The notes below the pieces were generated by a model. The model saw only the letters and a list, made by a program, of their open reading frames with translations, had not been told where the DNA came from and searched no databases. Below, in pieces: positions 14,908 to 21,543 of a DNA stretch of 21,543 nucleotides (position 1 is the first letter of the stretch; each line of letters begins with the position of its first letter). This stretch comes from JACPAP01 sp035287045 (GTDB lineage Bacteria; Gemmatimonadota; Gemmatimonadetes; Gemmatimonadales; GWC2-71-9), in the NCBI GenBank assembly GCA_035287045.1, contig DATECF010000221.1, positions 1 through 21,543 on the forward strand, given 5' to 3'. The position numbers and the translations under genes are program-made.

Positions 14908-15008
14908 CGAACCAATCTACAGTACGTCACTCCCGCTTGCGGAGGGCGGCCGCGCGCCTGACATTCCGGCGACTGCTCCCCGGCGCGCCCGCATTCGCGG
15001 AGACTCGC
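14908..15008. promoter_or_regulatory. Divergent intergenic region between kinase gene and cydA
   Basis: This 101-bp gap must carry the promoters for both the minus-strand kinase and the plus-strand cydAB operon. On the minus strand TAGATT (14914-14919) sits at -10 distance from the kinase ATG, without a good -35 box. No FNR/ArcA-like palindrome that might give oxygen control of cydAB is obvious. The cydA ribosome site (GGAG) is at its right end. Confidence 0.45.
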
Positions 15009-16358
15009 ATGGATCCCGCCTTCTGGCACCGCTTCCAGTTCGCCTTCACCATCACCTATCACTACCTGTTCCCCCAGCTCACCATGGGGTTGGCGCTGCT
15101 CATTCTGGTAATGAAGTCGCTGGGGCTCCGGGCGGGCGGTGAGCGATGGAACGACGCGGCGCGGTTCTGGATCCGCATCTTCGGCATCAATTTCGCCGCG
15201 GGCGTGGTGACCGGCATCCCCATGGAGTTCCAGTTCGGCACCAACTGGGCGGGGTTCTCGCGCTACGCCGGCACCATCGTGGGCCACACCCTCGCCATGG
15301 AAGGGTTGTTCGCGTTCTTCCTCGAGTCGAGCTTCCTGGGGGTCTTGGTGTGGGGTGAGCGGCGGGTGGGACGGATGGGCCACTGGGCGGCGGCCCTGGC
15401 CCTGTTCCTGGGAAGCTGGCTGTCCGGCTATTTCATCGTGGCGACCAACGCGTTTCTGCAGCACCCGGTGGGCCACGCGATGGGGCCCGATGGAACCCTG
15501 CAGCTCGCGAGTTTCTGGGCGTTCGTGCTCAATCCGTGGGCGTTGGCGCAATACGCGCACACCATGATGGGCAGCGTGGTGACCGCGGGGTTCGTGATGG
15601 CGGCGGTGGGCGCCTTTTATGCGTTGCGGGAGGCCCATCAGGACGCGGCCCGGCGGTTCCTCACGACCGGCGTGATCGCCGGACTGACCGCGAGCGTGGT
15701 GGTGGCGTTTCCCACCGGCGATTACCAGGCCAAGCTGGTGGCCCGCTGGCAGCCGGTGTCGCTCGCGGCCATGGAGGGCCGGTTTGAGAGTGGGCCGCGG
15801 GCGGCGATCACCATGATCGGGCAGCCCAACGTGCGTGAACGGCGGCTGGACAACCCGATACAGGTGAAAGGCATTTTGAGCGTGCTGGCGTTCGGGGCGT
15901 TTCACGCCGACGTGCCCGGGCTCGACGCGTTTCCCGAAGACGTGTGGCCGGACAACATCGAGCTGCTCTACTACGCGTTTCATATCATGGTGGGCCTCGG
16001 CACGCTGTTCATCCTCCTCATGGCCCTGGCCACGGTGCAGCTCGCCCGCGGCCGGCTGCAGGTGACCAGGCCGCTCCTCTGGGTGCTCATGCTGGCGTTT
16101 CCGTTCCCGTACATCGCGAATACGGCGGGTTGGCTCACGGCGGAGCTGGGCCGGCAACCGTGGGTCATCTACGGGGTGATGCGCACCCGGGATGGCGTGA
16201 GCCCGCTGGTCCATTCGGGGACCGCGCTGTTCACCACCATCGGATTCGCCGGGCTGTACCTGGTCCTGGGGTTGCTGGTGCTGTTCCTGATTGGGCGCGA
16301 GATCGTCCACGGGCCCGCGCCGCACGGGACGGCCGGAGGGGAGGTCTCCCATGTTTGA
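15009..16358 (+). CDS. cydA: Cytochrome bd-type ubiquinol oxidase subunit I
   Basis: The heme-bearing subunit of a cytochrome bd quinol:O2 oxidoreductase in the inner membrane, 449 residues (E. coli CydA 522). Aligning by motif with E. coli CydA: H18 (H19, a high-spin heme ligand), E98 and E106 in 'LAMEGLFAFFLESS' (E99, E107), H184 in 'YAHTMM' (H186, heme b558), M327 in 'AFHIMVG' (M393, b558) and 'GWLTAELGRQPW' (374-385, with the E445 equivalent at 379). The C-terminal Q-loop insertion is absent, so this is the short-Q-loop type. Two usual residues differ: S251 replaces the quinol-site K252 in 'SLAAME', and H325 replaces R391. The ATG at 15009 follows GGAG by 7 nt; the longer frame upstream is not supported. 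Co-transcribed with cydB. Confidence 0.95.
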   Translation: MDPAFWHRFQFAFTITYHYLFPQLTMGLALLILVMKSLGLRAGGERWNDAARFWIRIFGINFAAGVVTGIPMEFQFGTNWAGFSRYAGTIVGHTLAMEGLFAFFLESSFLGVLVWGERRVGRMGHWAAALALFLGSWLSGYFIVATNAFLQHPVGHAMGPDGTLQLASFWAFVLNPWALAQYAHTMMGSVVTAGFVMAAVGAFYALREAHQDAARRFLTTGVIAGLTASVVVAFPTGDYQAKLVARWQPVSLAAMEGRFESGPRAAITMIGQPNVRERRLDNPIQVKGILSVLAFGAFHADVPGLDAFPEDVWPDNIELLYYAFHIMVGLGTLFILLMALATVQLARGRLQVTRPLLWVLMLAFPFPYIANTAGWLTAELGRQPWVIYGVMRTRDGVSPLVHSGTALFTTIGFAGLYLVLGLLVLFLIGREIVHGPAPHGTAGGEVSHV

Positions 16359-17397
16359 GCTGTGGTTCGGCATCGTCGCGGTGATGCTCACGGCGTACGT
16401 GGTGCTGGACGGCTACGACCTGGGCGCGGGCGCGTTGCACCTGCTGGTGGCGCGGACGGGCGAGGAACGCCGGCAAGTGCTCGCGGCCGTGGGACCGTTC
16501 TGGGATGCGAACGAAGTGTGGTTGCTGGCCGCCGGTGGGGCATTGTTCGTGGCGTTCCCCCGGGTGCTGGCGGCCGGGCTCTCGGGCTTTTACCTGGCGA
16601 TCTTCCTGGTGCTGTGGATGCTGATTCTCCGGGCCGTGTCGATCGAGTTTCGGAGCCACCTGGCCGACGGCCTCTGGCGCCGCATGTGGGACACGGGGTT
16701 CACCGTGGCGAGCGCGGCGCTGGCGATCCTGTTTGGCGCGGCCATCGGGAACGTGATCCGCGGGCTGCCGCTCACCGCGGACGGCTGGTTCGAGCTCACC
16801 CTGTTCACCGACTTCAGCGCCCGCCCACCGGTGGGCATCCTGGACTGGTACACCGTGCTCACGGGCGGTTGTGCGCTGGTGGCGTTGGCGGGACATGGCG
16901 CGACCTATCTCGCGTGGCGCACGGAGGGCCCGGTGCACCGGCGCGCCATGCGCCTGGCGCGGGTGGTGTTCGTGGCGCTGGCGGTGTTGTGGCCCCTGGT
17001 CACCTTCGCGACGAACGTGGTGAACCCCGATCTCCTGCCGGCCTTGCCGGGGCGCCCCCTCGCGTGGTTGGGCGTGCTGGCCGCGGCCGCCGGCCTGGTG
17101 GCGGCGCTCGTGGCGCTGGCGCGGGGGCAGCCGCTGGTGGCGTTCCTGGGATCGTCAGCCTGGATCGTCGGCATGCTGGTGGCCACGGCCGCCTGCCTGT
17201 TTCCCGTCCTGCTGAAAGCGGTGCCGGACTCCGCGCACTCGATCACGGCCTACAACGGCGGCAATACGGTGGACGGCCTGCGCACGGCGCTGGGTTGGTG
17301 GGTGGTGGGGTTTCCCATTGCCGTGGCCTACTTCGTGGTGCTCTTCCGCCTCCACCGGGGCAAGGCGGTGGCGGCGCGGGACGGCGAGGGGTACTGA
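16351..17397 (+). CDS. cydB: Cytochrome bd-type ubiquinol oxidase subunit II
   Basis: The second, heme-free membrane subunit of the bd oxidase, 348 residues with about eight or nine membrane helices. Typical CydB motifs are 'YVVLDGYDLGAGAL' (16-29), 'GPFWDANEVWLLAAGGALFVAFP' (48-70), 'RAVSIEFR' (94-101) and, late in the protein, 'SAHSITAYNGGNT' (294-306). The ATG at 16351 lies inside the end of cydA (8-nt overlap) and follows a strong GGAGGGGAGG ribosome site, so the two subunits are co-translated. No cydX-like small gene and no cydDC assembly transporter genes follow; the next gene is a protease. Membrane subunit of the respiratory chain; partner CydA. Confidence 0.95.
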   Translation: MFELWFGIVAVMLTAYVVLDGYDLGAGALHLLVARTGEERRQVLAAVGPFWDANEVWLLAAGGALFVAFPRVLAAGLSGFYLAIFLVLWMLILRAVSIEFRSHLADGLWRRMWDTGFTVASAALAILFGAAIGNVIRGLPLTADGWFELTLFTDFSARPPVGILDWYTVLTGGCALVALAGHGATYLAWRTEGPVHRRAMRLARVVFVALAVLWPLVTFATNVVNPDLLPALPGRPLAWLGVLAAAAGLVAALVALARGQPLVAFLGSSAWIVGMLVATAACLFPVLLKAVPDSAHSITAYNGGNTVDGLRTALGWWVVGFPIAVAYFVVLFRLHRGKAVAARDGEGY

Positions 17398-17481
17398 GGC
17401 GCTGGCGCCCACTGACGCGGGGGCGTTAACGTGGGCCACCTTCAGAGTTGAACTCTTCGACCCGTTGTCCCGGGAGCATCC

Positions 17482-20400
17482 ATGTCCTCGATGTCACGCT
17501 TCTCCGTGCTTGCCGCACTGTCCATCCTCGCCGCCATCGCGGCGCCCTCGGGCGCGTCAGCGCAGGCGACCCTGCTGCTGCGCCAGCCCACCGTCAGCGA
17601 AACGGCGATCGCCTTCGCTTACGCCAACGACCTGTGGGTGGTGCCGCGCTCGGGCGGCGAGGCTCGGCGGCTCACCGTGTATCCCGGACAGGAGTCCGAT
17701 CCGCACTTCTCCCCCGATGGCCGGCTCATCGCCTTCACGGCGCAATACGACGGCAACACCGACGTGTACGTGATGCCGGTGGCGGGCGGGCAGCCCGAGC
17801 GGCTCACCTGGCATCCGGGACCCGACCTGGCACGCGGCTGGACGCCGGACGGGAAGCGGGTGGTCTTCGCCTCCGGCCGGATCGGCGCGCCCGTGTCCTA
17901 TCAACGGCTCTGGACCGTGGCGGTAGAGGGCGGGATGCCCGAAGCGCTCCCCATTCCGCGCGCGCACGCCGGCTCCCCATCCGCGGACGGCCGGCGGTTC
18001 GCCTACCAGGAATTGCCGCCGCCCAACAACCAGTGGCGGAACTACCGCGGGGGGCAAACCCAGCCGATTCGCCTCATCAACCTGAACGGCTTCGAGGTGG
18101 AGAAGCTGCCGTGGGACAACTCGAACGACCTGGCCCCGGTGTGGATGGGCAATACGGTGTTCTTCCTGTCCGATCGCGATCTCGCCATCAACGTGTACGC
18201 CTACGACGCTCGGGCCCGCGCGCTGAAGCAGCTCACGCAATTCACCGACTACGACGTCAAGAGCCTGGACGCCGGGGCCGGGGCCGTGGTGTTCGAGCAA
18301 GCCGGCCGGATCCACCTGCTCGATCCGGCCACGGGCCGGAGCGCGCCCCTGGACGTCCGGGTGCACGGTGATTTCCCCTGGCTGCGGCCGCACTGGGAGG
18401 ACGTGGGCCGTGCTCTCACCAACCCCGCGCTATCGCCGTCCGGGGCCCGGGTGGCGTTCCAGGCGCGGGGCGAGATCGTCACCATTCCCGCCGAGAAGGG
18501 AAGCTTCAGGAATCTGACGCAGAGCCCCGGCGTGGCCGATCGCACGCCGTCCTGGGCGCCGGACGGCAAACAGGTGGCCTGGTTCAGCGACGAGAGCGGG
18601 GAGTATCGGTTGATGATCGGCTCGCAGGACGGCCTGACCCGGCCACGCGCGATCACCTTGCCCGAGCCGTCCTTCTACTATACGCCGGCCTGGTCGCCCG
18701 ACTCCAAGCGGCTGGCCTTCACCGACGCCAAGCTCAACCTGTGGGACGTGGACGTAGCCTCGGGCAAAGTCACCCGGGTGGACACCGACGAGTACGCGCA
18801 CCCCGAGCGCACGGTGGATCCGGTCTGGTCGCCCGACTCGAAGTGGCTGGCCTACACCAAGCGGCTGGACAACCAGTTCCATGCCGTGATGGTCTACTCG
18901 GTGGATCAGGCCAGGGCCTTCCAGCTCACCGATGGCATGTCGGACGCGCTGGCGCCGGCCTGGGACCGGAGCGGCAAGTACCTCTACTTCCTGGCCAGCA
19001 CCAAGTTCGCGCTCAACGTCGGCTGGCTGGACATGTCGTCCTACGAGCGCCCGGAGGAGCGCGGGATCTACCTGGCCGTGCTCACGGCGGACGAGCCCTC
19101 GCCACTGCTGCCGGAGAGCGACGAGGAGAAGCCCGGGGAGGAACCCAAGAAGGACGAGGCCAAGGACTCCACCAGGGCCGTGCGCATCGATCTGCAGGGG
19201 ATTGACCAGCGGATCCTGGCACTCGACGTGCCGCTGCGAAACTACGTGGGCATCGAGGCCGGGCTCCAGGGAGTCGTCTTCTACGCCGAGTCGCGCCCCA
19301 ACCAGCAAGGCCTGGTGCTCCAGCGGTACGACCTCAAGAAGCGGAAGGGCGAGCCGTTCCTCGAGAGTATCCAGACGGCGATCGTATCCGCGGACGGGAA
19401 TAAGCTGCTCTACGGCGCACAGGGACAGTGGGGGATCGTCTCCACCGACGCGGGCCAGAAGAAAGTCGGAGATGGCAAGCTGGACACGGCCGTCCGCGTC
19501 AGAGTGGACCCGGCCGCCGAGTGGAAGCAGATGTTGCGCGAGGCGTGGCGCTACCAGCGGGACTACCTCTACGTGCGGAACTTCCAGGGTGCGGATTGGG
19601 AGGAGGTGTGGCAGCGCTACGAACCCTGGCTTCCGCACGTGGCCCACCGCTCGGACTTTACCTACCTGCTCCAGAACCTGGCCGGGGAGTTATCCATTGG
19701 GCACTCGTACACCTTCGGTGGCGATTTGCCGGACGTGGACACCGTATCCGTGGGCTTGTTGGGCGCCGACGTCGCCGTGGAGAACGGCCGGTATCGCATC
19801 ACCCGGATCCTGACCGGCGAAAACTGGAATCCCAACCTCCGCGCCCCGCTGGCGGGGCCCGGCATCCGGGTCGCGGTCGGCGATTACGTTCTGGCGGTGG
19901 ACGGGATCGAGATCCCGGGCGCCGCCAACTTCTACCGGTACTTCGAGGGCACCGCAGGCCGGCAGGTGGCCCTCACCGTGAACGATCGCCCCACTATGGA
20001 CGGCGCCCGAGCCATCACGGTGGTTCCGGTGACCAGCGAGGCCCAGCTCCGCCAGCGGGCCTGGGTCGAAGCCAACCGCCGGAAGGTGGACCAGCTCTCC
20101 GGCGGCCGCCTGGCGTACGTGTGGCTTCCCAATACCTCGACCGCGGGTTACGACTACTTCAACCGCTATTACTTCGCGCAGCAGCACAAACTTGGTGCCG
20201 TGGTGGACGAGCGATTCAACGGCGGTGGGTCGGCCGCCGACTACATGGTGGATTACATGCGGCGCGGCCTCACCGGCTTCTTCAACAACCCGGTCGGGCA
20301 GAAGAAGCCGTTCCGGAATCCCAATGCCGGCATCTTTGGGCCCAAGGTGATGATCATCAACGAGGCGGCCGGCTCAGGCGGCGACTTGTTGCCGTTCATG

Positions 20401-20730
20401 TTCCGGGAAATGGGCATCGGGCCGCTGGTGGGCACGCGCACCTGGGGCGGGCTGGTGGGAATCTGGGATGTGCCTCCGCTGATGGATGGCGGCTCGATCA
20501 CGGCCCCGCGAGGGGGATTCTACAACCTCAAGGGCGAATGGGACGTGGAGAACGTGGGCGTGGCGCCTGACGTTCCCGTTGAACAGACGCCCAAGGACGT
20601 GGCTGCCGGGCGCGACCCGCAGCTCGAGCGCGCGGTCCAGGAGGCCCTGAAGCTCTTGGAGATCCACACGGTGGAGATCCTGGCCGAGCCGGCGCCGCCG
20701 GTGCGAGCCAAACGGCCGGCGCCGCGTTGA
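17482..20730 (+). CDS. Secreted tricorn-like S41 peptidase with beta-propeller and PDZ domains
   Basis: A 1082-residue tricorn protease homologue with a Sec signal peptide (about 1-28, ending GASAQ), so it works outside the cytoplasm. Order of parts: PD40/TolB-type propeller repeats ('DPHFSPDGRLIAFTAQYDGNTDVYVMP', 'RTPSWAPDGKQVAWFSDESGEYRL', 'YTPAWSPDSKRLAF', 'DPVWSPDSKWLAYTKRLDNQ') over about 30-530; a charged Glu/Lys linker (542-563); the tricorn core domain with GHSYTFGGD (H741); a PDZ domain (about 790-840, 'VAVGDYVLAVDGIEIPGAANFYRY'); and the S41 catalytic domain (about 870-1060). The nucleophile Ser965 is in NEAAGSGGD, and Glu1023 is in EWDVENVGVAPD, fitting tricorn's Ser-His-Ser-Glu arrangement. 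It probably degrades peptides to small fragments in the periplasm. The ATG at 17482 has a GGGAG site 6 nt upstream. Monocistronic; convergent with the next gene. Confidence 0.94.
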   Translation: MSSMSRFSVLAALSILAAIAAPSGASAQATLLLRQPTVSETAIAFAYANDLWVVPRSGGEARRLTVYPGQESDPHFSPDGRLIAFTAQYDGNTDVYVMPVAGGQPERLTWHPGPDLARGWTPDGKRVVFASGRIGAPVSYQRLWTVAVEGGMPEALPIPRAHAGSPSADGRRFAYQELPPPNNQWRNYRGGQTQPIRLINLNGFEVEKLPWDNSNDLAPVWMGNTVFFLSDRDLAINVYAYDARARALKQLTQFTDYDVKSLDAGAGAVVFEQAGRIHLLDPATGRSAPLDVRVHGDFPWLRPHWEDVGRALTNPALSPSGARVAFQARGEIVTIPAEKGSFRNLTQSPGVADRTPSWAPDGKQVAWFSDESGEYRLMIGSQDGLTRPRAITLPEPSFYYTPAWSPDSKRLAFTDAKLNLWDVDVASGKVTRVDTDEYAHPERTVDPVWSPDSKWLAYTKRLDNQFHAVMVYSVDQARAFQLTDGMSDALAPAWDRSGKYLYFLASTKFALNVGWLDMSSYERPEERGIYLAVLTADEPSPLLPESDEEKPGEEPKKDEAKDSTRAVRIDLQGIDQRILALDVPLRNYVGIEAGLQGVVFYAESRPNQQGLVLQRYDLKKRKGEPFLESIQTAIVSADGNKLLYGAQGQWGIVSTDAGQKKVGDGKLDTAVRVRVDPAAEWKQMLREAWRYQRDYLYVRNFQGADWEEVWQRYEPWLPHVAHRSDFTYLLQNLAGELSIGHSYTFGGDLPDVDTVSVGLLGADVAVENGRYRITRILTGENWNPNLRAPLAGPGIRVAVGDYVLAVDGIEIPGAANFYRYFEGTAGRQVALTVNDRPTMDGARAITVVPVTSEAQLRQRAWVEANRRKVDQLSGGRLAYVWLPNTSTAGYDYFNRYYFAQQHKLGAVVDERFNGGGSAADYMVDYMRRGLTGFFNNPVGQKKPFRNPNAGIFGPKVMIINEAAGSGGDLLPFMFREMGIGPLVGTRTWGGLVGIWDVPPLMDGGSITAPRGGFYNLKGEWDVENVGVAPDVPVEQTPKDVAAGRDPQLERAVQEALKLLEIHTVEILAEPAPPVRAKRPAPR

Positions 20731-20739
20731 CGAGCACGA

Positions 20740-21543
20740 TTACCAGCCGCGGTTGAGCGCTCCGTCGCCGTAGTCCCAGAGGAAAAACGCCACCAGCCGG
20801 GCCCGCTTGGGATCGGGCCCGGCGACCGGCACCTCCACGCCGGCCGACGCCGCGACGTGGCCCAGGCGTGAAAGCTGCACCCAGAGCTGCGGGAACAGCG
20901 CCAGCGCCTGCTGGCCCTCGCGTGGAATGGTCCAGCCGGCCTCCACCATGGGGACCACACGGCCCATCTGCCGCCCGATTCCCAGGCGCACCTGTCCGCC
21001 GGCGATCCCCTCGGTCTCTTCCCACGGCGCCAGGACCTCGCCCTGAATTACGGTGGCGCCGCCGCCGGGATTCCACCCGAAGGCCACGTAGGGCTCCACT
21101 TCCCAGAGGTCCCGGAGCCCCACCGGCGGTGTCACCTCCAGGCCGACGCTTGCCAACGCGCGGCGCTCCAGGCTGTGCCACAGGTTGTACTTGACCGCGC
21201 CGGTGAAGCTGTCGAACCCGCCCCCGGAGTCGGCCAGCGTGCGGACCGCCGCCTCCCACTGGAGCCGCCGGCCGACGCGCCGCTCGTAGATCAGCTCCTG
21301 ACCCCACCCGTGCGCTTCCACCACGACCTCGTTCTCGGGAAATGCCTTCTCCGCCAGAAAGGCGCGCGGGAAGTTCAGCTCGCCGGGAGGCCACCCCGGC
21401 TCACCGCAGAGCCCTCGGATGTAGCGGACCACGGCGCGGAGCTGCTCCGGCGTGGCGGCCTCGCCAAAGGCCGGCATGTCGATGGAGAGGCCCACGGATT
21501 CGCCGCCGTCCCGCACGATGGCGATCCACAGGTCTTCCGGCTC
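20740..21543 (-). CDS. Cytochrome c domain fused to a probable outer-membrane barrel domain (N-terminal part outside window)
   Basis: Only the C-terminal ~267 residues are inside the window; the frame is open to the right edge. The first ~45 residues (EPEDLWIAIVRDGGESVGLSIDMPAFGEAATPEQLRAVVRYIRGLC) read as the end of a class I cytochrome c fold. Methionine of 'DMPAF' is the likely axial heme ligand, and the CxxCH site is presumably upstream, off the window. After a Pro/Gly linker (PGWPPGELNFPRAF) the rest alternates short beta-strand-like runs ('LQWEAAVRTLADS', 'GAVKYNLWHSL', 'EPYVAFGWNPG', 'GQVRLGIGRQM', 'LWVQLSRLGHVA', 'RLVAFFLWDYGDGALNRGW'), like an outer-membrane barrel ending in an aromatic Trp. 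It would be an envelope redox protein. The 9-bp gap to the protease stop is convergent. Family not identified with certainty. Confidence 0.72.
   Translation of the reverse strand, partial: EPEDLWIAIVRDGGESVGLSIDMPAFGEAATPEQLRAVVRYIRGLCGEPGWPPGELNFPRAFLAEKAFPENEVVVEAHGWGQELIYERRVGRRLQWEAAVRTLADSGGGFDSFTGAVKYNLWHSLERRALASVGLEVTPPVGLRDLWEVEPYVAFGWNPGGGATVIQGEVLAPWEETEGIAGGQVRLGIGRQMGRVVPMVEAGWTIPREGQQALALFPQLWVQLSRLGHVAASAGVEVPVAGPDPKRARLVAFFLWDYGDGALNRGW

Noticed and set aside
14628..16391. Long minus-strand open frame (587 codons) opposite cydA
   Set aside because: Low-complexity His/Arg/Gln/Pro sequence across the CydA coding region, with no start signal or homology features.
16362..17429. 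Second plus-strand frame inside cydB
   Set aside because: Gly/Arg/Ala-rich out-of-frame translation of a clear CydB gene.
17444..17456. 13-bp palindrome AGAGTT-G-AACTCT upstream of the tricorn-like gene
   Set aside because: It is short and isolated with no nearby regulator or second copy. It might be an operator, but there is nothing to support it.
1..21543. CRISPR arrays, tRNAs, insertion sequences, prophage genes
   Set aside because: None seen: no direct-repeat arrays, no tRNA cloverleaf, no transposase or integrase sequence on either strand.

Overview
The window is GC-rich, densely coded chromosomal DNA, most likely from a Gemmatimonadota (Gemmatimonadetes) bacterium or a close relative. 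That placement is inference. It rests on the gene repertoire: a secreted tricorn-like S41 peptidase, a PASTA-less membrane Ser/Thr kinase, a DUF2911 protein, 'CSDGTGP'-type lipoproteins and a cytochrome c/barrel protein. No rRNA or tRNA marker is present. I see no insertion sequence, integrase, CRISPR array, tRNA or phage gene, so this looks like ordinary chromosome rather than a mobile island.

Layout, left to right. (1) 1-974 (+): a HpcH/HpaI-type aldolase-like protein, open at the left edge. It converges on a five-gene minus-strand run (5626 to 1092): two tandem paralogous lipoproteins, a sigma-54 activator with a degenerate receiver domain, a TPR protein and a YdeI/OmdA-family protein. A large imperfect inverted repeat (966-1083) fills the convergent gap. 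(2) 5627-6192: a gene-free stretch rich in hairpins, with a terminator-like or small-RNA-like structure on the minus strand. (3) 12566 to 6193 (-): a complete efflux operon in the order TetR repressor, TolC-like outer-membrane factor, HlyD-type adaptor, RND pump. A 16-bp palindrome just upstream of the TetR gene is the probable operator. (4) 12793-13338 (+): a secreted DUF2911 protein, convergent with a membrane-anchored Ser/Thr kinase (13345-14907, -). (5) 15009-17397 (+): cytochrome bd-type quinol oxidase genes cydA and cydB, overlapping by 8 nt. (6) 17482-20730 (+): a large secreted tricorn-like protease. (7) 20740-21543 (-): the C-terminal part of a cytochrome c domain joined to a probable outer-membrane barrel domain, running off the right edge.

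The most unusual points are these. The RND pump lacks the intramembrane Asp-Asp/Lys proton relay expected from AcrB. The CydA subunit lacks the Q-loop lysine and the Arg near the heme b558 Met ligand. The lipoprotein pair is tightly coupled to a sigma-54 regulator that cannot be phosphorylated at the usual Asp, plus a TPR protein; this is the best candidate here for an undescribed cell-envelope signalling module.
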